Positions 27,557-37,046 of a stretch of 64,000 bases of DNA are shown in pieces. Origin of the DNA: Oscillospiraceae bacterium (lineage in GTDB: Bacteria; Bacillota; Clostridia; Oscillospirales; Oscillospiraceae); the NCBI GenBank assembly GCA_015067495.1, contig SVMI01000001.1, positions 1 through 64,000 of the forward strand. The letters are read 5' to 3'. The notes under the pieces were generated by a model, which did no database searches, was not told the DNA's origin, and saw only the letters and a list, made by a program, of their open reading frames with translations. Every line of letters starts with the position of its first letter. Position 1 is the first letter of the stretch. The position numbers and the translations under genes are program-made.

Positions 27557-28354
27557 TCAGGACTCTTCGTACTTATTTTGTTGATATTGTGTGTTCTCGC
27601 AGGCAAGCGCATTTGCAGCCTCATTTTTATTTTTTCTTTTGACAATATGTAGCCAAACAATTCCCGCCACGCACAAAAACATGGCGTACAGCATAAGGAC
27701 GGAGAAAGGCTTTATGATCCACGCTCTGTCGCGCATAAGCTCACAAATGCACCGCATACCGCCGTAATATATCAGCATGCGCGGGAAATGGGTTCCGTCG
27801 GATTTGAAGCCGCTCTTGGCAATCTTATAAAGCAGCCAGCCGAAGATTACCAACGTCAGAACCATTTCGATGAACGAAGTTGGCACATGATACCTGCCGG
27901 TCTTGGGGCTGTAAATGCCCCAGCTGGCTTCATAGCCGTGGCAGCAGCCGGTAAAGATACAACACGGCTGCGAAAGAGCACTTACAAGCAACAAAAACAT
28001 CGATGCCACATCGCATACCTTGCCCCATCGCATGTGCAAAAGCTTTGCACAGAGCAGACAGATCAGTGGAATGCTCGGAATCTGACGTACAATGCTAGCT
28101 ACCATTTCCTCCAGACCCAGACCGCTGTTTTTGTAGAATGGAATCAATACAAATTCCCGGAGCAAAACCTCCAAACCAGCGAGATCGACATAGACGGCAA
28201 TAAGGATGACCGCCGTTTTCCACCGGGAAACCCCCAGCCTTTTGCCGTACCAGATGCCGAATATCAGCGCGATCACTGCAGCTGACAAACCGATCACATC
28301 ATAGTACAGCTGTGACTGTCCCTGCTGTTCGATTTGTTGAATGAGTGTGCTCAT
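27557..28354 (-). CDS. Divergent Lgt-like (prolipoprotein diacylglyceryl transferase-family) membrane protein
   Basis: The 265-residue protein has about seven membrane segments in the arrangement of Lgt. The middle carries CIFTGCCHGYEASWGIY, the counterpart of the Lgt GRxGCFLxGCCYG segment, and the end has YYGGMRCICELMRDRAW, matching the Lgt Y-GxxRFxxExxR helix. The hallmark HGGLxG motif before it is absent. Canonical Lgt moves diacylglyceryl from phosphatidylglycerol to a lipobox Cys. This paralogue closes the surface-fibre locus and sits between the LRR protein and a terminator; it may modify a locus-specific substrate. The activity is an inference. GGAGA lies ten bases before the ATG. Confidence 0.72.
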   Translation of the reverse strand: MSTLIQQIEQQGQSQLYYDVIGLSAAVIALIFGIWYGKRLGVSRWKTAVILIAVYVDLAGLEVLLREFVLIPFYKNSGLGLEEMVASIVRQIPSIPLICLLCAKLLHMRWGKVCDVASMFLLLVSALSQPCCIFTGCCHGYEASWGIYSPKTGRYHVPTSFIEMVLTLVIFGWLLYKIAKSGFKSDGTHFPRMLIYYGGMRCICELMRDRAWIIKPFSVLMLYAMFLCVAGIVWLHIVKRKNKNEAANALACENTQYQQNKYEES

Positions 28355-28386
28355 AAGATGGTTTCTCCATTGTGGTTACGCTGTAG

Positions 28387-28431
28387 GCGCGCTTTGTTGC
28401 ATATGCGATGGGATACCCATCGAAACCGCGC
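28387..28431 (-). promoter_or_regulatory. Nested hairpin between LRR and Lgt-like genes
   Basis: CGATGGG (28406-28412) and CCCATCG (28416-28422) form a 7-bp stem with a three-base loop, inside an outer GCGCG/CGCGC stem (28387-28391 with 28427-28431). There is no T-run on either strand. It occupies most of the 85-base gap and probably affects mRNA stability or processing. Confidence 0.4.
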
Positions 28432-28439
28432 ATTAACGA

Positions 28440-30146
28440 TCAGGACTCTTCGTCCTCATCCTCATAGCTCATATCCGGGACATAGCCCTTTTTCAGCTTC
28501 TGTTTGAAATTGATGCGGATCACAACACCGACAACAACTGCGCAGGTTACCATGACAGCCACCAAAATGATGGTCAGCTGTCCGATGTTGATGCCCAGCG
28601 AGGACTTCGTACCCGTGATGATGTAATCAATTCCGCCGGTCTGCTGCAGCGCAGGATACTCGTGCTTGAGAGAATCGGGAACGATTACATCGCTGACCGG
28701 ATTTTGATTGTTCTGCTCCACCTTTTGCGGCACATTGATGCCCACAAGGTATTGCACATCCGCTTCCACCTGACCCAGATAGAAGTGCGCCATGCCTTCG
28801 TCATCGATCATCACCGCCTGCTTGCGCAGATACTCGTCCTCCTCCAAAGAGAAGAACACAGCACTTTTGCGGCTGTAATTTCTGCCCAACGGCAGCTCTA
28901 CCTCCACCTTGAAGTCCAGAACGCCGTGAAATTCCAACGAGAAGCCGTCGCGACCCACAAGGGTCTGCGCTTGCTTTTCATTGGGGGCGGTCAGCTTTTT
29001 CAGGGTAAAGGACAGATCGTAGCGCTGGGCAAGCTCCTTGTCCACCAGATCATTGCCGTTGACATGCCACTTTGTTCCCTGGGTCGTCTGAATCGTCAGC
29101 CTGACATTTTTGCCGGAGAAGCGATTGAGATCTTCGCCCTTCAGATAGGGATTGTTCGTCATCAAAACGTCGACCTTTACATCCTCTGATCCGTAGCGCT
29201 GATCGGTAACCGCCTCTTCCACCTTCTGCCAACCGCTGTCCGCGTCCAGAACCACCTCGATCTTCACCTGTGTTTTCTTCTCACTATTCTTGGTGACCGT
29301 GGTGACTACGGTGTTGATCGCGCAGTCGTTGTTCTCGCGGTAGCTTGTGTCAGTTGTGATGGTTTGGTCTTCAACAGTTTCCGTTTTGGTTTCCTCATGG
29401 AAGATTTCCGGCGCGGTATTGCTGTAGACCGGCTTCTCGATCTTTGTTCCGTTGAAGGATTTCTCTCCCAGATTTTCAAATTTTGTACTCAGCTGAACTG
29501 TTTCCAGCGCATAGCAGCCGTAAAACGTCCAGTGGGGCAGCTCGGTCATGTTTGCAAGCACGATCGCGCTGCGCAGGTTGTGGCAATAGGCAAATGCTGC
29601 GCCGCCCATCTTCGTCACGCTGACCGGGATGGTGATGCTGATCAGATTTTCACAGCGGTAAAAGGCTTCCGATCCGATGGTCTTCAGAGTATTGGGCAGA
29701 CGTACCGTTCTCAGTGCCGAGCATTGCTCAAAGGCACTGTCGCCGATCTGCGTCACGCCGGTCATAGAGACCGCGGTCAGCTTTTTGCAGCCGAAGAAGG
29801 CACAGACACCGATGCTCTTAACAGAATTCGGAAGTGTTACGCGGGTCAGCTCCTTCAAGCCAAAGAAGGCAAAGGCACCAACGCCCTGCACACCCTGCTT
29901 GATGACCACAGTGGTGATCTCGTCGGCAAACTGCGCCCATGGTGCGGGTGCCATCTCGGAATAATCCCGGATCGCGCCGGAGCCGACGATGGTCAGCACG
30001 CCGCCATGGAAGGTCCATGTGACGTCATCGCCGCAGGCTCCCGAATCCTCTGCTGCCTTTGCCGGCAGCATGGGCAGGATCAGCAGCAGCGCAAGGCACA
30101 GTGCCATCAGCCGTGCAATATTCACTTGAAGCTTGTTGCGGCTCAT
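28440..30146 (-). CDS. BspA-type leucine-rich-repeat surface protein with C-terminal membrane anchor
   Basis: I choose ATG 30146 because AGAGGT lies seven bases upstream, giving 568 residues. A signal peptide (about 1-32) is followed by CGDDVTWTFHGGVLTIVG and at least seven LRR_5 repeats such as NSVKSIGVCAFFGCKKL and NTLKTIGSEAFYRCENL, to about residue 250. Then comes a beta-rich region (TDTSYRENNDCAINTVVTT and on), and a membrane segment near the C terminus (LTIILVAVMVTCAVVV) with a basic stop-transfer and an acidic tail EDEDEES. BspA-like proteins bind host or matrix proteins; here it may bind fibre or polymer. It is translated after the 1851-residue paralogue with a 68-base gap. Confidence 0.88.
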   Translation of the reverse strand: MSRNKLQVNIARLMALCLALLLILPMLPAKAAEDSGACGDDVTWTFHGGVLTIVGSGAIRDYSEMAPAPWAQFADEITTVVIKQGVQGVGAFAFFGLKELTRVTLPNSVKSIGVCAFFGCKKLTAVSMTGVTQIGDSAFEQCSALRTVRLPNTLKTIGSEAFYRCENLISITIPVSVTKMGGAAFAYCHNLRSAIVLANMTELPHWTFYGCYALETVQLSTKFENLGEKSFNGTKIEKPVYSNTAPEIFHEETKTETVEDQTITTDTSYRENNDCAINTVVTTVTKNSEKKTQVKIEVVLDADSGWQKVEEAVTDQRYGSEDVKVDVLMTNNPYLKGEDLNRFSGKNVRLTIQTTQGTKWHVNGNDLVDKELAQRYDLSFTLKKLTAPNEKQAQTLVGRDGFSLEFHGVLDFKVEVELPLGRNYSRKSAVFFSLEEDEYLRKQAVMIDDEGMAHFYLGQVEADVQYLVGINVPQKVEQNNQNPVSDVIVPDSLKHEYPALQQTGGIDYIITGTKSSLGINIGQLTIILVAVMVTCAVVVGVVIRINFKQKLKKGYVPDMSYEDEDEES

Positions 30147-30185
30147 AGTGATACCTCTTATTTTTTGCGTTTTTGATTTCTGCAC

Positions 30186-30207
30186 GCCCTCCCCCGAAGG
30201 GGAGGGC
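30186..30207 (-). promoter_or_regulatory. Strong UUCG-capped hairpin after the large fibre-type gene
   Basis: GCCCTCCCC (30186-30194) and GGGGAGGGC (30199-30207) form a perfect 9-bp stem whose loop on the minus-strand RNA is UUCG, a very stable tetraloop. It lies eight bases after the stop of the gene at 30215. No T-run follows. Such stems usually protect the 3' end of the upstream mRNA segment. Confidence 0.6.
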
Positions 30208-30214
30208 TTTGGAT

Positions 30215-33200
30215 TTATGCCAGTGTCCACTCCCGCGGTCCGATTTCGTCTTCCGAGCTCTTCCATGTACCACGTGCAGTAGTACTCTGCGATTCAATCA
30301 GCTTGTACTTATAGTACGTAACCCGTTCGTCTTCCAGTTCCGTGGAGGATACCAGCTGACTGTTCAGCGTAGCTGTTCCGGTGGTGCTGATGGTCATGGT
30401 CTTATCGACTGTGACGGTTGTTCCGGCAGCACCTGCACTCCACGTACCCAACGTGTAGGTATCCGTGTAGGTATTACGGGTACCTGTCTTTATGACATGA
30501 TACTCGTATCTCTGATAGTTTATATACCCCTCCACCGTATCACAGCCGTCCCTCCACGAAGTATCGCAGTGCATATAGGCATTTACCGCTGTGCCTTCTC
30601 CGTTATTGTAGTCGGCATCGTACGTATCCTGCGTCAGATCGTCAATTCTGCCTTCGACCACGCGGGTCAGGGTGGGCAGCTTGATCGTGAACTTTCTGCC
30701 GTCAGGGCTGAAGATCAGCACGGATTTCGCACCGTTTGTGCTGACCTTGAAGGTTTCGCCGTTGTAATTGATGCATTCCACCTGATTGGGCAGATTGACA
30801 TCAGCCGAGCTTGTCTGGAGGGTCAGAACGTGGGGCGCACCTGTATTGAGGATGGTGATTTGATTACTGGCAGGCAGGGTGAAGGTATAATTCGCCGCAC
30901 CGTCACTCAGAACAACAGTCTTTGCCGTTACTGTACCGGCTGTGCTACGTTGTGCGCCTCCCCACTTCGTCGAACCTATTTTTTTGGACTCCGTCCAACT
31001 GTTACCAGCATTTAAGGTATAGGTCGTATTGAAGTTGGAACTGCTTACCGTCATTGCAACGGATGTTGCAGCACCCTTGCCGGAAACCGCAGTCAGCTGC
31101 ACACTCGGTTCTGCAAAGAAGTTTACTCCAAGCTTTCCTGTGAACTTGTGATAAACAGTTGCATAATGATTTTCGTAGTAGTTCTTGACTGCCGCAATAT
31201 CATTTTCACTGTTGGTATACTGAACATTAATGTCACTACCCTGATCAGAAACGCCGGTGATCTGCACATCGGGCGTTGCCCAGAAAACTCTCAGAACCTT
31301 GCTCAATTCCTCGGGAAGCGCGCCCGTATAGGGTTCACCGCCGATGGTGATGGAGAAATGAGGCGTGTAAACGCCGTCCACCAGGAATGCGATCTCATCC
31401 ACACCGTTTGCGTTCGCAGTGGGAGCGAGGGTCGTAGGCAGCTTGGAGGTATCGCTTACCGTCCATGCCTTATCCGCGTGCTGAGAATAGGTGTAGTAGT
31501 ACTGAATATCGATTGCTGTGTCGATATTGTGACCTGCTGCAACCAGCTCTGCAAGCACATCCGCAAGGGGTCTGCCCTGGTTCTTCAGCGCGATGGTAGG
31601 ACGATAGACATTACGGTTTGCCGAGCCTGTAGAGGTAATACGCTGCATGAACTCAATGTTCATCTTCTCCACATTCGGCAGATCGTTTGTTTCCACCACT
31701 ACCTCTGTCAGATAATAGGTGCCGATCTTATCACTCAGGATCAGCTCACTGAGATCAGCCCAGTCTTCCTCGGTTTCACCGCTCCACAGCTCGCCGCCGT
31801 AGTAAGCACCGCCGCCCAGATACAGACCGGCGATCTCCCAATAACCGTCACGGGGCAGCTGCAGGGTATACGTGACCACACCGTTGGCATCCGGCTGGGA
31901 TTCCTTCCAGATGACACCCTGATTGTTCCAGCCGTCCATATTGCTCACAATGATGGGTTCGGGGGTATTGCGGGTGAGCGCAAAGGTCGCCGCTTCGGTA
32001 GGTGTATTGCTCAATGCAACCTTAACGGCAGCACCCAAGCTGTTTTTCAGCGTGAACTGCAGCACACGCTGATTTGCCGGCAGACCCAGATCATAAATCA
32101 GATCGGTGTCGTAGAAATCTCTGTTGTGGACATATTCCACCGCGTAAGCAGAGGCAGAGGTAAACGTGGGAGCAGCAATGGCTCTCGAGATCGCACTGCC
32201 GTCGCTCAGCTCCACGTAGGAGAAGCGGTACATACCGTTGCTGGTGATGCGGAAGGTGCCCTTGTAGCAGCCTTCATTGTCTTCACTCCAGACAAGGTCT
32301 GTATCCAGACCGTTCAAGCCCGTACCGAAATACAGGGCGGGGCTTGCCAAGTCAATGTTGGTCAGCTTGTTGTCCTGATCGTCGTAGATCTTACACCACA
32401 CATCGATCTCCAGATGGACACCCTGCGCTGCTGCCAGTGCCATGTTGTAGCGGAAGTAGCAGGACTGGGGAGAGATCTTCAGATCCTTCAGGATCTCATC
32501 CATCTGTTCCTGCGTCAGTTCCCCGCCACCGTTGACCACAAACTTCGGCGCGGTATAGCCGATCTCAACCTTCAGACCGAGCTGCAGGTCGATGGTCTTG
32601 TACCACTGCGGATCCAGACGCATTACCGCGCCATCCACATAGACGTAGGTCATTTCATAATGACCGCCGGCGAGGAAGGTCGCCGTACCTATATAGTCGG
32701 TGCCGTTGGTCGTACTGAACTGAACCGCAACATTCTGACCGTTATCGCCTAGGAAAATACCGCGGACGTCCGAGAACCCGGAGCCGTAATTGTCGCTGCG
32801 CTGCAGCACCAGACGCAGCACTTCCTGCTTGGTGACGTCTGCTGTGCGGTAGCTCTTGTGCTGACCTTCGGCATCCGCGCCTGTCAGATCGTTCCATCTC
32901 ACAGCACCGATGGAGATGCCGGGTACCTGAATTTTGATAATTTGATCGTCTTTGAGGGTATAGTCAACACCGTCAATTCGGATACTTCGCAGCTGGTAGT
33001 TACCGGGACCGTTGAACAATATGCCCTTCACATAGGTGCCGGGCTTTGTGGGATCCTCATTCTCAACGTAATGATACGCCTCCCACAGACCATTCTCATT
33101 CTGGCGCATGATGAAGGTATCCTGACCTGCGCCCTGAGTGGCGTTAATAACGGAAACGAAGTTGCCTTCGACAGTCCGGGGAACCGCGGCATCGCCCAGA

Positions 33201-35770
33201 TTCAGGGTCAGGTCAATGATCGGTTCTACATTTTCGGGGATATTATATTCCTTACCGACCTCTGCTACGCCGTCTCTGTCGCCGTCAAGAGAGAAGTCGA
33301 AGGTGTAGTACTGCTTCATGACCTCCTGATCTTCCAACGCGTTCAGGTTCAGGTCGGTGGTGCCGAACTGAATGTTCATCTGACCGGTGATAGAGCCGGC
33401 AGCCAGAACTTCGCTGTTGGTCAGACCATCGCCCTCCAGATAAACGATCGCAGAAATGCGTTTTGCTTCGTTGCAGAAAAGAGGCGTGATGTACTGGTCA
33501 ATGGTGACACCTTCGCTGTCCACCAACGGATTGTCATTGGTACGCAGGCGCAGGGGAACGATCACACGACCGGCGTCTTCGACAACCGTAGAGGTATCCA
33601 TGTAAGCAGTGGTCAGCAGCTTGCCGTTTTCATCGACAAATGCCACACGCATCGCCGCCAGCAGATCCAAGCTCTGCGCCTGATCCTCAGGGGACTGGGG
33701 ATAGAAGATGTAGCAGCTGCCGGAGCCTTGAGTCGTGCTGGTGCCGTTATTCTGCAGAACCTGCTGTGCGTAGACGTTCTCGGGGTTATTCAGCTCATCC
33801 CAAACGCGGTTGACGCCCTGATAGCCGGAGGGCTTGTCTGCATAGACCGGCTTCAGTTCTTCCTTGATCGCTGCGACCTGTTCTATGGTGAGCATGTCGT
33901 CCTTGCCTTCACGCACATAGTCGTAATAATACTGATCCTGATCCCAGTAGACATAGTGGGTGACCTTATCGCCCGACGCTGTGTCAGTTTCTGTATAGGA
34001 GTACAGCAGACCCTTCTGAACACCGTTTTTATCCGTACCGGGGAGCTGATCGTAGATCAACTCACCCTCCAGGGTCAGCAGTGCATCCTGGGCATTGGTG
34101 CGGACCCAGAAGTCAAACACCATCGCATAGGTTTCCGCTGCGGTGGGAACGCCCTTGTAATCACTGCCGCCGGAGGCGACGCGCTTTGCCTCCTCCACAT
34201 CGGTCGACAGGACATTGCCTTCAGCATCAAAGGCTGTCGAGATACTGGGCTGCATATCAATCTTAAAATTGTAGTTCAGCGAGGCGATCAGCACCGATGC
34301 TTTGATACGGATCGCCGGGTTGCTGGGTACCTCCATGGGCTGGCTCAGCAGCTGACCGATGTCCTGAATGGCGCCATCGTGAATAACGGCATAGAAAGGA
34401 CCGTCGCCGGTAAAGGGCGTCAGCTTGCCCAGCTCACGATCTGCCTTTGCTTGCAGCAGCTGTGCTGCGGTCATCGGCTCGTTGTTGCCGGCGCGGATGG
34501 TTGCGGAGTCAACGTTACACATCTGGTTGACTGCCATCAGCATCCAGTTGTCCCATGGGACAGTCTGGTCTTCGGCGTTTTTCATAACGCGATCATAGTA
34601 ATTCTGATACTTCGCAAGAATGACCTCGTAAGCACCCCATGTGGAGTTGGAATTGGAGGTGGGGTAGTTGTATTTGCTTGCGTAAGCGGGCAGAGTCAGC
34701 GTCTCAACGAAGGTTCCATCTTCATTGACCGGACTCCACTCCTCGTTCACGCCCTTGATTTCATTGTCATAGCCTGCCATTTTCTTCCACAACAAGCGGA
34801 AATCGTCGAAGCAGGTAAAGTTGACATCATAGTCACCGTCGCAGCGCACTTCAATCTCTTCATTGGTCAGCGTTCCGTTGATCAGATCCTCGAAGGTGAA
34901 GGCTTTTGTGTCATAGTTGTCGCGGTCAGCCATAAACACGCACAGGTTGGCTGCCTCGACCATAACCTCGCCCGCGTCAACAACGCAAAGCAGGAAGGCA
35001 TTGGCAAGGTCATACAGTGCCGACATATGTGCCGATGCATCCGGCGAACCGCCGTTCATGGTCTTGTCCACGTGAACACCCACAAGACCGCCGACTGCGG
35101 TCATATATCGCTTTGCTACAGCGCTGTTGTCGATGTCGTAGATGTCCTTAAACGCCATTCTCGCACTGATCAGCGAGGATTCTATCTCCTCGATCTTACG
35201 GATCATGATCGCATCGCCGTCAACGTTGGAAAAGGTAACGGTGGAGATGGCACGAACGCCGTACTTGATATCCGCTTCCGGCTTAAAGTACATGATGCCG
35301 TTCTCGTTTTCCACGTAGTTGGTGTACTTAAAGTCGTACAGATAACCAAGCACACGACCGTCAGGACCATACTGAACAGCGTACATGGGATCCGTCGCCA
35401 GCTTTTCCTTGTTCAGTGATGCCGGACGCAGAACGATATCATTCAGACCGTATTTGGGATCTGAAAGATTAATCAGGTTGCCCCATGTGAGGTTTCTTGT
35501 CAAAAGATCCAGCGCGCCGTCACCGATCGCAGTTTCACCGGGCTGTTTTCCATCCTCTCCGGACAGCGCAATTTCCAGACTGCCGTTGGTGGTGATCGTG
35601 GTTGCAATGCTGGAAACCTCGGGATTGCGGGACAAGGTCATCCACGCAAAGGTCGCCGAGGTCATCATCGCAACAGAAATTGCCAGCAGCAGCAACACTG
35701 CCGTCACACGTTCTTTCATGTGTGGCAACATTTTCTGATATTCCTTAATCCTTTTATTGGTCTCTCTCAT
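30215..35770 (-). CDS. Very large SipW-signature exported protein with repeated Ig-like modules
   Basis: The ATG at 35770 follows AGGAGG by nine bases and gives 1851 residues. A short cytoplasmic head and one hydrophobic helix end in TSATFAWMTLSRNPEVSSI, the signature shared by the locus proteins and by SipW/TasA-type substrates. The next 300 residues match the protein at 47237 (NGSLEIAL, RNLTWGNLINLSD, LRPASLN). Further on is a LEG module (IVYLEGDGLTNSE, then MNIQFGT). The C-terminal half has at least four Ig-like repeats with a recurring GxYx..xVDG turn (GNYQLRSIRIDG, GHYEMTYVYVDG, GMYRFSYVELSDG, GYWEIAGLYLGGG). No anchor follows, so it is probably released or built into a fibre after cleavage by a locus signal peptidase. 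Confidence 0.9.
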   Translation of the reverse strand: MRETNKRIKEYQKMLPHMKERVTAVLLLLAISVAMMTSATFAWMTLSRNPEVSSIATTITTNGSLEIALSGEDGKQPGETAIGDGALDLLTRNLTWGNLINLSDPKYGLNDIVLRPASLNKEKLATDPMYAVQYGPDGRVLGYLYDFKYTNYVENENGIMYFKPEADIKYGVRAISTVTFSNVDGDAIMIRKIEEIESSLISARMAFKDIYDIDNSAVAKRYMTAVGGLVGVHVDKTMNGGSPDASAHMSALYDLANAFLLCVVDAGEVMVEAANLCVFMADRDNYDTKAFTFEDLINGTLTNEEIEVRCDGDYDVNFTCFDDFRLLWKKMAGYDNEIKGVNEEWSPVNEDGTFVETLTLPAYASKYNYPTSNSNSTWGAYEVILAKYQNYYDRVMKNAEDQTVPWDNWMLMAVNQMCNVDSATIRAGNNEPMTAAQLLQAKADRELGKLTPFTGDGPFYAVIHDGAIQDIGQLLSQPMEVPSNPAIRIKASVLIASLNYNFKIDMQPSISTAFDAEGNVLSTDVEEAKRVASGGSDYKGVPTAAETYAMVFDFWVRTNAQDALLTLEGELIYDQLPGTDKNGVQKGLLYSYTETDTASGDKVTHYVYWDQDQYYYDYVREGKDDMLTIEQVAAIKEELKPVYADKPSGYQGVNRVWDELNNPENVYAQQVLQNNGTSTTQGSGSCYIFYPQSPEDQAQSLDLLAAMRVAFVDENGKLLTTAYMDTSTVVEDAGRVIVPLRLRTNDNPLVDSEGVTIDQYITPLFCNEAKRISAIVYLEGDGLTNSEVLAAGSITGQMNIQFGTTDLNLNALEDQEVMKQYYTFDFSLDGDRDGVAEVGKEYNIPENVEPIIDLTLNLGDAAVPRTVEGNFVSVINATQGAGQDTFIMRQNENGLWEAYHYVENEDPTKPGTYVKGILFNGPGNYQLRSIRIDGVDYTLKDDQIIKIQVPGISIGAVRWNDLTGADAEGQHKSYRTADVTKQEVLRLVLQRSDNYGSGFSDVRGIFLGDNGQNVAVQFSTTNGTDYIGTATFLAGGHYEMTYVYVDGAVMRLDPQWYKTIDLQLGLKVEIGYTAPKFVVNGGGELTQEQMDEILKDLKISPQSCYFRYNMALAAAQGVHLEIDVWCKIYDDQDNKLTNIDLASPALYFGTGLNGLDTDLVWSEDNEGCYKGTFRITSNGMYRFSYVELSDGSAISRAIAAPTFTSASAYAVEYVHNRDFYDTDLIYDLGLPANQRVLQFTLKNSLGAAVKVALSNTPTEAATFALTRNTPEPIIVSNMDGWNNQGVIWKESQPDANGVVTYTLQLPRDGYWEIAGLYLGGGAYYGGELWSGETEEDWADLSELILSDKIGTYYLTEVVVETNDLPNVEKMNIEFMQRITSTGSANRNVYRPTIALKNQGRPLADVLAELVAAGHNIDTAIDIQYYYTYSQHADKAWTVSDTSKLPTTLAPTANANGVDEIAFLVDGVYTPHFSITIGGEPYTGALPEELSKVLRVFWATPDVQITGVSDQGSDINVQYTNSENDIAAVKNYYENHYATVYHKFTGKLGVNFFAEPSVQLTAVSGKGAATSVAMTVSSSNFNTTYTLNAGNSWTESKKIGSTKWGGAQRSTAGTVTAKTVVLSDGAANYTFTLPASNQITILNTGAPHVLTLQTSSADVNLPNQVECINYNGETFKVSTNGAKSVLIFSPDGRKFTIKLPTLTRVVEGRIDDLTQDTYDADYNNGEGTAVNAYMHCDTSWRDGCDTVEGYINYQRYEYHVIKTGTRNTYTDTYTLGTWSAGAAGTTVTVDKTMTISTTGTATLNSQLVSSTELEDERVTYYKYKLIESQSTTARGTWKSSEDEIGPREWTLA

Positions 35771-35810
35771 AGAAAAACGCCTCCTCGCTGGTTCACACAT
35801 GCGTCATCGG

Positions 35811-37019
35811 TTAGTAGCAGACGAAAAGAGGAATTTCGTAACTGCTTATCACAACACCGTCGAAAATTCGCTGCAGCGTCAGGCGATACGTGCCTGCCGG
35901 TGCTGTGCCACTATCATTCGAAATAACGAGTACGGATTGGGTTTCTCCGTCGCCGTCATTCGTTGTTTCCATTGTTACCTTCAGCTGCTCGCTTGCGGTG
36001 TAGGCAATAACGCCATCCGTTTTCGTCAGCTGCTCGACGGCATAGGAAAAGCCGTCCAGATCCCCCTCAACAATCAGCCGCACCTGCGTGCCGGTCTTGA
36101 GGATATAGCCTTGTTCTTCCCCTTCCACCTGCAGCGGCAGGCGGTCAGCGGACACATTTGCATTTGCCGCTGCGATCTCCGCGCCGTCAGTGTAGGCAAC
36201 TGCCGAAAGCAGGAAGCTGTTGCGGTAAAGTGCTTCCTCCGTCCACCCGAAATCCAGAAGCACGGCGATCTCCTGACGACCCTCCGTCGGAATGGAGATC
36301 ATGTCATCGTCGCCCAAAACCCGGGGTTCCTCCCCCACGACGAAATAACGGGTATTTGCCGGAAATTCCGCACCTTCATAGCTTAAAAGCACAGTGTCTG
36401 CGCCCTCCGGCGGGGTCAAACGCATCACCAGAGACTCGTCCCAAGAGAAGGTGTCCGGGCAGGAAAGGGTCATTTCCGCGCGGGCATGGGACGTATTTTC
36501 AGAAATCGCAGCATTTTCACCGGGCAGCAGGTTGACTGTGAAATCCGCCCAGACCGCGCTGTTTTCCGGGTCTTCTCCCGCGGGAGTCCAGACAAGGCGG
36601 ACGGTCGCGGTGGTCATTTCTTCCAGCAGGGCTGCTTTTTCGGTTCTTGCGATGGTCAGCGTCGCGTGGTTTTCAACCGCGCCGACCGTGAAGCTGTCCT
36701 GATCCACTGTCGCGGTGAGCAGGTCAGACTCCAGCCGGCAGGAAAGTGTGCCGGAGAGATTGCCGCTCTTCGCCAGCAACCGGACATCCAGCACCCGATA
36801 AGAGGATGTGGAAACATCCCAGTCGCTGAGCAGGACTGTCTGTCCGCCCTCCGCCAGAAAATTGCTCTCCAGCGTTGGCTTTTGGGTCATATAAATGTTT
36901 TTCCATGACACCGTATTGTCGTAACGGGCTTGTGTCTGACCGATGCCAAGTGTCATCATGAGGGCAGCCGCACAAGCCAAAGCACCGAGGGTACATGCGA
37001 CGTGCTTATTTGGTTTCAT
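35811..37019 (-). CDS. Exported protein with SipW-type signal (QARYDN), unknown fold
   Basis: The 402 residues start with a signal of the SipW substrate type: hydrophobic core ALACAAALMMTLGIG, then QTQARYDNTVSW, in which the ARY motif marks the mature start as in TasA/camelysin. The mature part is beta-rich and looks like two or more Ig-like domains (VDQDSFTVGAVENHATLTI, PPEGADTVLLSYEGAEF, then TYRLTLQRIFDGVVISSYE at the end). No membrane anchor follows. A GGAGG site precedes the ATG at 37019. It and the 208-residue protein upstream of it may be minor subunits of the same structure. I do not recognise a named family beyond the signal. Confidence 0.72.
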   Translation of the reverse strand: MKPNKHVACTLGALACAAALMMTLGIGQTQARYDNTVSWKNIYMTQKPTLESNFLAEGGQTVLLSDWDVSTSSYRVLDVRLLAKSGNLSGTLSCRLESDLLTATVDQDSFTVGAVENHATLTIARTEKAALLEEMTTATVRLVWTPAGEDPENSAVWADFTVNLLPGENAAISENTSHARAEMTLSCPDTFSWDESLVMRLTPPEGADTVLLSYEGAEFPANTRYFVVGEEPRVLGDDDMISIPTEGRQEIAVLLDFGWTEEALYRNSFLLSAVAYTDGAEIAAANANVSADRLPLQVEGEEQGYILKTGTQVRLIVEGDLDGFSYAVEQLTKTDGVIAYTASEQLKVTMETTNDGDGETQSVLVISNDSGTAPAGTYRLTLQRIFDGVVISSYEIPLFVCY

Positions 37020-37046
37020 GAGCGGATCCCTCCTTTCTTTTTCCGA

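Noticed and set aside
27557..28354. Housekeeping Lgt
   Set aside because: The HGGLxG motif is absent and the gene ends a specialised surface locus, so I call it only Lgt-like.
32858..35419. Plus-strand open frame of 853 codons
   Set aside because: Mirror of the 1851-residue gene. Such long mirror frames recur over all large genes here, which is an effect of codon bias, not of genes.
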